Source: Oscillospiraceae bacterium
GTDB taxonomy: Bacteria > Bacillota_A > Clostridia > Oscillospirales > Oscillospiraceae
Length of the DNA stretch: 11,951 nt
Reading direction: 5' to 3'
Assembly: GCA_017415945.1 (NCBI GenBank)
Contig: JAFQDR010000025.1
Coordinates: forward strand, 1-11,951
Part shown: in pieces, positions 5,402 through 11,951 of the stretch
Layout: each line of letters opens with the position of its first letter
Position numbering within the stretch: the stretch's first letter is position 1
Program-made: the position numbers and the translations under genes
Notes under the pieces: generated by a model
What the model was told of the DNA's origin: nothing
Databases searched by the model: none
The model's input: only the letters and a program-made list of their open reading frames with translations

Positions 5402-5947
5402 ATGAGCGATGCAATGAAGGAAAAAATCAGCAAGCTGGCGCTGATCGTATTTGCGGTGGCCATTGCCTTGTTTTCTCTGGTGAATACATCCTTTAAGACC
5501 GAAATTCAACGGGATGTTCATTTGGACATTTATGAGAATGGCGCGGTAGTGGGCCAAACGGTGGTGCACATCGACGGTACTCGCGCGGAATTTCTGCTGG
5601 GCAATCTAACGAAACAAGAGGAGACTTTCACGGGCCGCTTTGCCATTGAGCTTGCAGAACGCACTTGTCATGAGCTGACAAGCGCTGCTATTTGGTGGCG
5701 GGATCATGGTGGGGGTATGACGTATCAGAATATTGCGTATTTCAGTGCCGCGACCTCTTTGAGTGAGGATAAAACCGTTAAGCATGTGCTGCTGATTAAC
5801 CCCGATATGACGGAAATGGCCATTCAGATGACGGATGGCAGAGTGCTGGCAAGCTCCGAGAAGGTGTATGATATTTATATGGAATATTTCACCTACAACG
5901 CCGCCAACGGTACTACGGGTGTCGCAAGCGGCATCCCCGAATTTTAA
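5402..5947 (+). CDS. Membrane-anchored exported protein of unknown function
   Basis: A 181-aa protein with a short basic N-terminus, one hydrophobic segment (about 11-29, ALIVFAVAIALFSLVN), and a predicted outside domain of mixed beta character. I recognise no family motif. It lacks a lipobox, and the hydrophobic segment could be an uncleaved anchor or a signal peptide. GGAGG is about 7 nt before the ATG. It begins 12 bp after the stop of the preceding frame, so it is the second or third cistron of one plus-strand operon with the membrane protein(s) before it, suggesting a shared envelope role. A hairpin follows the stop. The reading frame is real on the evidence of its ribosome binding site and spacing; the function is unknown. 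Confidence 0.8.
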   Translation: MSDAMKEKISKLALIVFAVAIALFSLVNTSFKTEIQRDVHLDIYENGAVVGQTVVHIDGTRAEFLLGNLTKQEETFTGRFAIELAERTCHELTSAAIWWRDHGGGMTYQNIAYFSAATSLSEDKTVKHVLLINPDMTEMAIQMTDGRVLASSEKVYDIYMEYFTYNAANGTTGVASGIPEF

Positions 5948-5950
5948 ATA

Positions 5951-5999
5951 GAAAAACCGAATCCTCCGTATGAAACGCTATACGGAGGATTCTGCATTT
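5951..5999. terminator. Bidirectional terminator between convergent operons
   Basis: A perfect 13-bp stem, GAATCCTCCGTAT (5959-5971) and ATACGGAGGATTC (5980-5992), has an 8-nt loop. On the minus strand it is followed by GGTTTTTC, a proper U-run. On the plus strand the tail is weaker (TGCATTTCC). It separates the plus-strand membrane operon from the convergent minus-strand operon. Confidence 0.8.
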
Positions 6000-6006
6000 C
6001 CCAAAA

Positions 6007-6036
6007 TGCGAAAGCCCCTCCTTATGGTCGGAGGGC
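6007..6036 (-). terminator. Second hairpin at the end of the minus-strand operon
   Basis: CCCTCC (6016-6021) pairs with GGAGGG (6030-6035) across an 8-nt loop. On the minus strand it is followed by CTTTCGCATTTT. It lies just after the last gene of the XRE operon and before the stronger bidirectional hairpin, making tandem terminators. Confidence 0.5.
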
Positions 6037-6055
6037 CATATTATGTTATTCCCTG

Positions 6056-6355
6056 TTAAAAGATACCCTTATTGTACTTAAACTGTCCGTACAGGATGAA
6101 GCCGAGGCCCACAGCAAAGCCCGGGAGAATGACTGCCGCAGTCAGCAGCTCATTGATGAAGGACAGCAGAAACGCCAAAATGAGTGACAGTCCCATAATC
6201 AGCGTTCCCGTGCCAACGGCTTTCCCGTATTTGGGTACGTCTGCTTCGGTTACCTTGCGGCGGTTATAGGAATGTACGGTGCTGATATTTCCCTTGATGT
6301 TGGCAATGCCGATGGCGGAAATGAAAAGACCCAAAATCAACAGTGTAAAATCCAT
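6056..6355 (-). CDS. Small three-segment membrane protein of unknown function
   Basis: A 99-aa very hydrophobic protein with predicted membrane segments at about 3-20, 47-66 and 70-91. A short hydrophilic stretch carries KGNISTVHSYNRRKVTEADV (21-40). The 'GIANIKGNIS...YNRRKVTEAD..KYGK..GTGTLIMG' layout is similar to small DUF3784-like membrane proteins of Firmicutes, but I would not assign a family firmly. GGGGG is 7 nt before the ATG. It starts 12 bp after the XRE gene stop, so it is the last gene of a three-gene operon. It could be the target or partner of the regulator's circuit. No function is known to me. Confidence 0.82.
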   Translation of the reverse strand: MDFTLLILGLFISAIGIANIKGNISTVHSYNRRKVTEADVPKYGKAVGTGTLIMGLSLILAFLLSFINELLTAAVILPGFAVGLGFILYGQFKYNKGIF

Positions 6356-6367
6356 GGTAAGTCCCCC

Positions 6368-6574
6368 TTAAAAGTAGAATAGTTCTTCAAATTTTTTATC
6401 CAGTGCAATGCAGAGGATCAGTGCCAGCTTGGCGGTGGGGTTAAACTGCCCCGTTTCAATGGAGCTGATGGTGTTTCTGGATACACCCACCAGCTCTGCC
6501 AGCTGTGCCTGAGAAAGTCCCTTTTCCATGCGGGCTTCCTTGAGGTGGTTTTGCAGCTTCAGCTCGTCGTTCAT
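6368..6574 (-). CDS. XRE-family helix-turn-helix transcriptional regulator (short, single-domain)
   Basis: A 68-aa DNA-binding protein that is almost only the Cro/C1-type HTH. LKEARMEKGLSQAQLAELVG and VSRNTISSIETGQFNPT (about 11-47) form the five-helix fold with the recognition helix at VSRNTISSIE. FEELFYF is the usual C-terminus of this small subclass. The start at 6574 is set by GGAGG 7 nt upstream. Its ATG overlaps the TGA of the preceding membrane gene (ATGA), implying translational coupling. A longer in-frame extension to 6625 is rejected because it would overlap that gene. Two 19-bp repeats in the operon promoter, each holding CAAG-AAAA-CTTG, are likely its own binding sites, which would make the operon autoregulated. 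Confidence 0.93.
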   Translation of the reverse strand: MNDELKLQNHLKEARMEKGLSQAQLAELVGVSRNTISSIETGQFNPTAKLALILCIALDKKFEELFYF

Positions 6575-6900
6575 CCAACCACCTCCACAAGCCGCAGTGT
6601 GAAAAATACAAAGGCAAGCAGACACATAGCGAAATATACCACGCAGAGGTACAGGTCGGTGCTTCTGCGTACTGCTTTATATTTGACGGCGTAGTGGGTG
6701 CCGAGAATGCTGAAATAAATGACCCAAGGACTGTACAGCAGTATATCCGCAGCGGCGTGGACGATCAGGGAAAGGATGCAGCACACACAGGCACCCACAC
6801 GGCTTGCGATGTTCCCTGCTTTCGCTGCAACCTCCAGCTCCGCCAAGTCCTTGTTTTGGTTCTCCTTGCGGCTCAGCTCCAAAATCTCATCTCTGTTCAT
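6571..6900 (-). CDS. DUF6442-like small membrane protein
   Basis: A 109-aa protein with a charged N-terminus (MNRDEILELSRKENQNKD), then hydrophobic segments at about 31-53, 55-73 and 82-103. The 'R-DEILE-SRKEN-NKD' opening followed by membrane helices, with a short XRE regulator directly downstream, is the arrangement I associate with DUF6442. The family name is from memory and moderately sure. The start at 6900 follows AAAGGAGG by 7 nt; the longer frame to 7011 runs through the promoter and is rejected. It is the first gene of the operon and its stop overlaps the XRE start by the ATGA arrangement. The biochemical role is unknown. A membrane partner that signals to, or is controlled by, the regulator is a reasonable inference. 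Confidence 0.85.
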   Translation of the reverse strand: MNRDEILELSRKENQNKDLAELEVAAKAGNIASRVGACVCCILSLIVHAAADILLYSPWVIYFSILGTHYAVKYKAVRRSTDLYLCVVYFAMCLLAFVFFTLRLVEVVG

Positions 6901-6913
6901 GTTGATGCCTCCT

Positions 6914-6966
6914 TTGCCAAGTTTTCTTGTCATTGCTATTATAGCATTGCCAAGTTTTCTTGTCAA
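6914..6966 (-). promoter_or_regulatory. Consensus promoter with two 19-bp operator repeats (XRE operon)
   Basis: On the minus strand TTGACA (6961-6966) and TATAAT (6938-6943) are 17 nt apart, a full consensus promoter. The 19-bp sequence TGACAAGAAAACTTGGCAA occurs twice exactly: once in the -35/spacer (6947-6965) and once from the start site to the ribosome binding site (6914-6932). The copies are 33 bp apart, about three helical turns. Each contains the inverted repeat CAAG-AAAA-CTTG, a typical shape for an XRE dimer site. Confidence 0.85.
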
Positions 6967-6983
6967 TGAAGTTTTTTGATTTG

Positions 6984-7026
6984 TTGACAATTGTATGCCG
7001 CTAATATACAATTAAACCATAATTGT
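6984..7026 (+). promoter_or_regulatory. Promoter and inverted repeat of the first SLH gene
   Basis: TTGACA (6984-6989) and TACAAT (7007-7012) are 17 nt apart. ACAATT (7008-7013) and AATTGT (7021-7026) form an inverted repeat with a 7-nt spacer covering the -10 and expected start. A second inverted pair, AATTGTAT/ATACAATT (6989-6996, 7006-7013), lies between the boxes. The first arrangement recurs before the downstream SLH paralogue. Confidence 0.7.
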
Positions 7027-7065
7027 TTGAGCGGCACTTGTGTGTGGCGGAAGGAGAAGGTGTAT

Positions 7066-10000
7066 ATGAAGCGCAGATTGATGGCATTGTTTTTGGCGCT
7101 GACTATGCTTGTGAGCATGGCTCCCGGGGTGTCTGCGGTGGACACGGGATTTTCCGATGTGGCATCCGACGCATGGTACGCGGAAGCGGTCAAATGGGCG
7201 GTGGACAATAATATCACGGGCGGCATCGGGGATGGCAAGTTTGGCCCCGATCAGACCTGCACCCGCGGACAGGTGGTAACCTTCCTGTGGGCAGCTGCGG
7301 GGAAGCCCGTGAGGGAAAATACGGTCAATCCTTTTGCGGATGTCAGTGCCTCCGACTGGTATTATAATGCGGTCATGTGGGCTGTGGAGAATAATATCAC
7401 CGGCGGCACAAGTGCGACGACCTTCTCTCCCGAAGCCCCCTGCACCCGTGCTGCGGTGGTGACCTTCCTGTATGCAGCGGAGGGTAAGCCCGCGGTGGAT
7501 AATGTGGAAAATGACTTTTCTGATGTGGCTGCGAATGACTGGTTCTATGCTCCCGTTATGTGGGCAGTACAGAACGGGATTACGGGCGGCATCGGCAACG
7601 GATGCTTCGGCCCCGATAACCCCTGTACCCGCGGACAGATCGCCCTGTTTTTGTACAAGGCGGATGGGATTGAGGGTGGAGTAAAACCGACTCCGCACCC
7701 TGCTTCGGAAGGGGTGGGCTATGCGGTGTGCGAGACGGAGTTCGTGGATGGAGAACGCAAGACCCTGCGTGCCCTCGTGTCGGCTGAGGAAGATTGCACA
7801 CTGGTGATGGAAGTGCTCAGTGAGGACGGAAGCAGACAACTGGCGCGGACAGAGATGCACATCGACGCTGGAACGGTGCTGCAAAGAGTGGAAGGAAAGC
7901 TGCAGATGTCTGCAGCGTTGCCACAATACGTTTTGCTGCGGGCGGCCCTGCTGGATGTGGATGGAAATCCTCTGAACGAACCGCTGGTGTCCAGACACTA
8001 TACCCAAGCCTATGCGCAGTTTGAAGCGCTGAGGGAAAGCGATTATGATCTCGCACAGGTGATTGATCTGGTGGATGAGAATGACGGCAACTTTGCGGTA
8101 GTTCATGAGGAAGTTGTGCGAATTGAACAGAGCGATACGGTGAACGTGCTGCAAAGCCGTGAGAATGGTATATGTGTGTTTGACGGGGCGGATGATGTGC
8201 TTTCCGGAATGCAGAAGGGCGAGAAGCTAATGATTGTGGATGCTGACGGTCTGTATGCAGGGATCATCATTGAGGAGATTACAGTTAGTGCAGATGGTCG
8301 GGTCCAAATTCGCGAGAAATCGGACATATATCTTTCCGATTTTTATCAAATGGTAAAACTCAAAACGGATTTAGTTGGACAGCCTGAAGTGCAGGGTGCA
8401 ATCGAGCAGGTATCTGCGCAGATGTACGGAAGCAGCGGTAGCAGCAGTAACCATTCCAAATATATGAAAGAAATCAGTCTGGGACCTGCCTTTACTAACA
8501 GCATCGAGACGCCTTTCGGCTACGTGGAGCCTTCGCTTTCTGCGGGCGGCAAGCTGGAATATGTCTATTGCCCTGAAAAATTCGGGTTGAAATATATGGA
8601 ATATTCCATCTTGGTGGGGGTGAAAGGTCAACTGGAGGTCCATATTGCCCCGAACATGGATAGGGGGGAAGAGATTGCGCTCGTCAAGATTCCATTGGCG
8701 GGTGTAGCACCGATTGGGGAAATTCCCGCAAAGCTATCCCTCGACTATTATGTGAACTGTGAATCGGGTGGAGTCGTCACTGTGGAGGCAGAAGCGCTGA
8801 CCGGCTTTGTTTTTAACACTGACTCCGGTACACAGCGGATAAACTACAAGGATTCGAGCCAGCGTGAACTGGAGGTCCATACCGGTATTACGGTGGAGGT
8901 GGGCTTGCGCGCGTCCATTGGTGCGGAATTTTTTGATGGTCTGCTCTCTGCTTCCATGGGTGTGCAGGTTGGTGCGAATCTTGTAGGCAATTTGAAAGCG
9001 CTTGGTACCGCTCTGCCCGATACCGAGAGCTATCATGCTTGTCTGCAATGCATTGACGGTCACCTTACGGGGGTCTTTGAAGTGGATATCAAAGCATCGT
9101 ATAAGATAAACGAGTGGTTAGAAGGTGATGTTCTTGATTTGGATCTGTTGCATCTTGAATGGGCGATCGGTCGGTGTCATTTATCGTTGATCAATGCCGA
9201 GGACAGTGTTTACAAGGGCATGATTAAATGGGGGATGGGGGCTTGTCCCAATCGAAAGTATCGTGTCACTATGGAACTGTATTATAATGGCGTGGAAACC
9301 GGCGGGACGGTAAAACTCTGGACGGATGAATATGCACAGACAATCTTTGACACACAGATTGCTGAGAAGGAGGTACCTTATTCAGAGTATTTGTATCCCG
9401 GAAAGTATTGTGCTCATGCTGTTGTGAATGACATGTATGGCGAGCGAAAGTTCACTGTCGACGATGATGGTATTACCGTAAAGGTTGAGGTAAACGATCC
9501 CCGATTGAGCTGCACAGCTGTGAAAAGGGATGAATTGGGGTATCTTACCGCAGATATCGTTGTAGAAAAGGATGGCGTGCAGGTCTTTACAGGGACTTCG
9601 GATGCTATGCAGGGTTTTTCCGTTCAGTTGGAACGCGGTGTATATACGGTTACCTGTAGTGCGAAAAATTATATAAGTGAAACCCGGGAAGTAATCTTAA
9701 ATGAAGATACGAGCCTGCTTTTTGAACTGGAACCGATGCCTGCCGGCAGGGTCACGGGTACAGTGAATACGATCAAGACAGAAGGCGGGGTGGAAACCAA
9801 GGTTCCTGTTGACACGGCAGCGGTGACGGTGTACTCCGCAGAAACGGGAGAAGCCATGGGGACCATCAGCATGGCAGCTGCAGAAGACGGCATTTTTATA
9901 TATGATATACCCATGGGGAACTATACAATCAAGGTAATAGCTGATGGATATGACACTTATGAGTCCGGTTTTGTGGTAACATCTGAGAATGTTATGTTGG

Positions 10001-11496
10001 ATGTTGTAATGGTACCCAAGGGTACCAACGAGGCTGCCTATGCTGCATACGTTCCCATGGTGGAACAGGCCATTCGGGATACGAAGAATTATTTTGGCAA
10101 AAGTGCTTTGGAAGACAACGAGTGGTCATATGGGTACCTTTCGGATTTGGACGATGACGGTATTGATGAGCTGGTAATGAACTATTATCACGGATATTAT
10201 AAAGGCAGCTATTGTGTGGCATATCCTGTTTACAGTGTATATGATTATGAGGACGGTGCACTTGTGAAGGTCGTGGAGCGGGAACGTCTTACCGAGGGTG
10301 AAGCAGGTGGCGATATCGGCTATGCTGTGGTCGTTGATTTTGACGGTAAGCCCACTATTATGACCATGGATCAGGTCGGCTATGGCGGCGGCCCCGGTAC
10401 GAAGCATCTCTATAATCATACATTCCACGACTACCCCTCTATGGAGCGGAAGTATCTGCTGGGCTACTGGCAGGAAGAAGGGGAAAGCGGCCCCGCTGCT
10501 GAAAAATTCTATGTCAACGATGCAGAGGTCACAAAGGAACGGCTGATTTTGGAAATGACGCGCTGCCCCGAATTGAAGTTCTCACAGCGAGGGTATGACT
10601 TCTACTGCGGGGATCCCATGTCTCTGAACGAAACCTTGAAAGCGGTGCGTGGCCCTGTGATTTACAAGGGCACGGTGTATGCGGATAAATTCACAGAAGG
10701 TGTCACCGACAAGGTGCCTGTTCCCAATGCGGAAATCAAATTGTGGTGTTGGGATGATGAGACGGAGACAGAGATTGGTGACACGGTTTATGCCGATGAA
10801 AAAGGCTGTTTTGAGATTGATTTGACTGATGTGCAAGGCTATGATGCGGAAATCAGTGCGGAAGGTTATATTTCCAAGACCACAAGCTTTTCCGCAGACG
10901 ATGAGAAATTGGAAGCATCCATCAGGTTGGTGCCCGATATCTATGAAGCGGTAGTGCAGGCGTTTATGGACAAGTATGGCTATAACTATATGGACACAAA
11001 TCAGCGGAACCGCTCCCGAGGGATGCTCTGTGATTTGAACGGAGACGGTCAGGATGAGCTGATCATGCGTGCTATGCAGAAGGACGGTCGCGTGTATGAA
11101 AACACATATGAAATCTGGACTATGGAGAATGGGGAAACCAAGCTTCTTTTGGAATACACACCCAATTTGCTGGGGGAGTATCTTTCTATTGTTGAATATA
11201 ATGGAAATCGTTATTTTGTCTTGGAGGAAGTGAGCCCAGGTACGATGGCGGTTGCTATTGAGTGGCGTTTCTATGATGTGAATGACACTCCCTATGAGCT
11301 TTTCATGCATCTGGATTATTGGGAAATGCATGATGGTTCCGAAGGTGCCTATGCCATAGACGGTCAAAATGTGACCAAGGCGGAAATTTATTCCGTGAAA
11401 GACAATATCACTACGGTGTTTGAACTGTTCAAGGAGTGGGAAGGAGGATATGACGGGTATCCTCTGTATGAATTTGTGTATCAGAAAGTCGGCTGA
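7066..11496 (+). CDS. Large secreted SLH-domain surface protein with regulatory-like and FG-GAP-like C-terminal modules
   Basis: A 1476-aa protein, probably exported and held non-covalently to the cell wall by its SLH domains. A signal peptide (MKRRLMALFLALTMLVSMAPGVSA) is followed by three SLH repeats (about 27-83, 88-143, 150-202) with FSDV..DAWYAEAVKWA, ITGG and CTRGQVV motifs. A long beta-rich region (about 215-810) has no family I recognise. Then come carboxypeptidase-regulatory-like beta-sandwich modules (about 811-893, 892-985, 1196-1294) and two copies of a module holding an FG-GAP/EF-like loop, DLDDDGIDEL (1027-1036) and DLNGDGQDEL (1323-1332), which probably bind calcium. No LPXTG anchor is seen. 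The start at 7066 is set by GGAAGGAG 9 nt upstream; the frame extends further back into the promoter but that is not used. A terminator follows. The ligand or role at the surface is unknown. Confidence 0.93.
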   Translation: MKRRLMALFLALTMLVSMAPGVSAVDTGFSDVASDAWYAEAVKWAVDNNITGGIGDGKFGPDQTCTRGQVVTFLWAAAGKPVRENTVNPFADVSASDWYYNAVMWAVENNITGGTSATTFSPEAPCTRAAVVTFLYAAEGKPAVDNVENDFSDVAANDWFYAPVMWAVQNGITGGIGNGCFGPDNPCTRGQIALFLYKADGIEGGVKPTPHPASEGVGYAVCETEFVDGERKTLRALVSAEEDCTLVMEVLSEDGSRQLARTEMHIDAGTVLQRVEGKLQMSAALPQYVLLRAALLDVDGNPLNEPLVSRHYTQAYAQFEALRESDYDLAQVIDLVDENDGNFAVVHEEVVRIEQSDTVNVLQSRENGICVFDGADDVLSGMQKGEKLMIVDADGLYAGIIIEEITVSADGRVQIREKSDIYLSDFYQMVKLKTDLVGQPEVQGAIEQVSAQMYGSSGSSSNHSKYMKEISLGPAFTNSIETPFGYVEPSLSAGGKLEYVYCPEKFGLKYMEYSILVGVKGQLEVHIAPNMDRGEEIALVKIPLAGVAPIGEIPAKLSLDYYVNCESGGVVTVEAEALTGFVFNTDSGTQRINYKDSSQRELEVHTGITVEVGLRASIGAEFFDGLLSASMGVQVGANLVGNLKALGTALPDTESYHACLQCIDGHLTGVFEVDIKASYKINEWLEGDVLDLDLLHLEWAIGRCHLSLINAEDSVYKGMIKWGMGACPNRKYRVTMELYYNGVETGGTVKLWTDEYAQTIFDTQIAEKEVPYSEYLYPGKYCAHAVVNDMYGERKFTVDDDGITVKVEVNDPRLSCTAVKRDELGYLTADIVVEKDGVQVFTGTSDAMQGFSVQLERGVYTVTCSAKNYISETREVILNEDTSLLFELEPMPAGRVTGTVNTIKTEGGVETKVPVDTAAVTVYSAETGEAMGTISMAAAEDGIFIYDIPMGNYTIKVIADGYDTYESGFVVTSENVMLDVVMVPKGTNEAAYAAYVPMVEQAIRDTKNYFGKSALEDNEWSYGYLSDLDDDGIDELVMNYYHGYYKGSYCVAYPVYSVYDYEDGALVKVVERERLTEGEAGGDIGYAVVVDFDGKPTIMTMDQVGYGGGPGTKHLYNHTFHDYPSMERKYLLGYWQEEGESGPAAEKFYVNDAEVTKERLILEMTRCPELKFSQRGYDFYCGDPMSLNETLKAVRGPVIYKGTVYADKFTEGVTDKVPVPNAEIKLWCWDDETETEIGDTVYADEKGCFEIDLTDVQGYDAEISAEGYISKTTSFSADDEKLEASIRLVPDIYEAVVQAFMDKYGYNYMDTNQRNRSRGMLCDLNGDGQDELIMRAMQKDGRVYENTYEIWTMENGETKLLLEYTPNLLGEYLSIVEYNGNRYFVLEEVSPGTMAVAIEWRFYDVNDTPYELFMHLDYWEMHDGSEGAYAIDGQNVTKAEIYSVKDNITTVFELFKEWEGGYDGYPLYEFVYQKVG

Positions 11497-11507
11497 TTGA
11501 ACCGTAT

Positions 11508-11543
11508 GCCCCGATTGGAGCTTGTCTCCGATTGGGGCGTTTT
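11508..11543 (+). terminator. Rho-independent terminator after the first SLH gene
   Basis: GCCCCGATTGGAG (11508-11520) pairs with CTCCGATTGGGGC (11526-11538), 13 bp with two G-U pairs and a 5-nt loop, followed by GTTTTC. It separates the two SLH genes, so the second has its own promoter. Confidence 0.85.
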
Positions 11544-11545
11544 CA

Positions 11546-11588
11546 TTGACTTTGGGATAGCGGTAAAGTACAATTGAAGTGTAATTGT
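11546..11588 (+). promoter_or_regulatory. Promoter and inverted repeat of the second SLH gene
   Basis: TTGACT (11546-11551) and TACAAT (11569-11574) are 17 nt apart. ACAATT (11570-11575) and AATTGT (11583-11588) repeat the 6-N7-6 inverted arrangement seen before the first SLH gene. The spacer between the arms and the -35/-10 spacer differ, while the arms and boxes are kept. Confidence 0.7.
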
Positions 11589-11627
11589 TTGAGCGGCACT
11601 TGTGTGCGTCGGAAGGAGAAGGCGTAT

Positions 11628-11951
11628 ATGAAGCGCAGATTGATGGCATTGTTTTTGGCGCTGACTATGCTTGTGAGCATGGCTCCCGGGGTGTGTGCGT
11701 CGGACACGGGGTTTTCCGATGTGGCACCCGACGCATGGTACGCGGAAGCGGTCAAATGGGCTGTGGAAAACGGCATCACGGGCGGCATCGGCAACGGGAT
11801 GTTTGGCCCCGACAATACCTGCACCCGTGGTCAGGTGGTGACCTTCCTGTGGGCAGCTGCAGGGAAGCCCGTGATGGAAAACGCGGATAATCCCTTTGCG
11901 GATGTCAGTGCCTCCGACTGGTATTACAATGCGGTCATGTGGGCGGTTTCC
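11628..11951 (+). CDS. SLH-domain surface protein, paralogue of the preceding gene (partial, runs off the window)
   Basis: Only the first 108 codons are present. They encode the same signal peptide as the upstream gene (MKRRLMALFLALTMLVSMAP), a complete first SLH repeat (FSDVAPDAWYAEAVKWA, ITGG, CTRGQVVTFLWAA) and the start of a second (FADVSASDWYYNAVMWAV). The start ATG at 11628 follows GGAAGGAG by 9 nt. From about 11581 the leader and coding sequence are nearly identical to the block starting about 7019, a fixed offset of 4562 bp. The differences are clustered, for example ENGITGGIGNGMFGPDN here against DNNITGGIGDGKFGPDQ, which suggests recent duplication or gene conversion. The C-terminal architecture is outside the window. 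It probably encodes another wall-bound surface protein. Confidence 0.92.
   Translation, partial: MKRRLMALFLALTMLVSMAPGVCASDTGFSDVAPDAWYAEAVKWAVENGITGGIGNGMFGPDNTCTRGQVVTFLWAAAGKPVMENADNPFADVSASDWYYNAVMWAVS

Noticed and set aside
6914..6965. Start of a CRISPR array from the 19-bp repeats
   Set aside because: There are only two copies, they overlap promoter elements, and the gap between them is the -10 box, so operators fit better.
7012..8154. 380-aa minus-strand ORF opposite the SLH domains
   Set aside because: Shadow of the SLH coding frame (His/Arg/Ile-rich). The plus strand has a signal peptide, SLH motifs and a ribosome binding site.
10582..11649. 355-aa minus-strand ORF spanning the SLH gene end and the next promoter
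   Set aside because: It crosses a terminator and promoter of the plus-strand genes and shows no recognisable protein features.

Overview
The window looks like chromosomal DNA of a gut-type Clostridia (Oscillospiraceae-like) Firmicute. This is an inference from style: strong AGGAGG ribosome binding sites, TTGACA/TATAAT promoters, a lipoprotein of the LAAC-GGG type, SLH surface proteins with the 'ITGG' signature, DUF6442-like/XRE small membrane operons, and intergenic 'GTAGGG' hairpin repeats. No marker gene fixes the species. No tRNA, rRNA, CRISPR array or insertion sequence with a transposase was seen.

Layout. (1) 1-2240, minus strand: a polar amino-acid ABC transporter operon, transcribed binding protein -> permease -> ATPase. 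The binding protein appears circularly permuted (lobe 2 before lobe 1). The ATPase carries an in-frame TAA after codon 77. The operon has a TTGACA-N17-TAAAGT promoter overlapped by a perfect 10-bp inverted repeat, and a hairpin between the first two genes. (2) 2290-2495: a minus-strand terminator and a ~137-bp MITE-like palindromic element directly behind truA. (3) 2496-3236, minus strand: truA. (4) 3361-3942, plus strand: a near-consensus promoter, about 500 nt of purine-rich DNA with no credible ORF, several long-range helices, and a 15-bp terminator hairpin. I read this as a large structured non-coding RNA. (5) 3942-4320: a cluster of stem-loops, including four 'GTAGGG' units whose stems differ in sequence but stay paired. 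(6) 4386-5947, plus strand: an unrecognised membrane protein split by an apparent -1 frameshift, then a membrane-anchored exported protein. (7) 6056-6900, minus strand: a three-gene operon (DUF6442-like membrane protein, XRE regulator, small membrane protein). Its consensus promoter carries two exact 19-bp direct repeats, probably autoregulatory operators. (8) 7066-11496, plus strand: a 1476-aa secreted SLH surface protein. It is followed by a terminator and the start of a near-identical SLH paralogue (11628 to the window end) with a matching promoter, inverted repeat and leader.

How they work together: the ABC operon should import an amino acid, but as sequenced the ATPase is broken unless a paralogous ATPase serves it. 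The XRE operon is probably self-regulated. The SLH proteins are probably cell-wall-anchored surface proteins in a tandem family exchanging sequence at their 5' ends. The most unusual items are the permuted binding protein and the ~545-nt RNA candidate.
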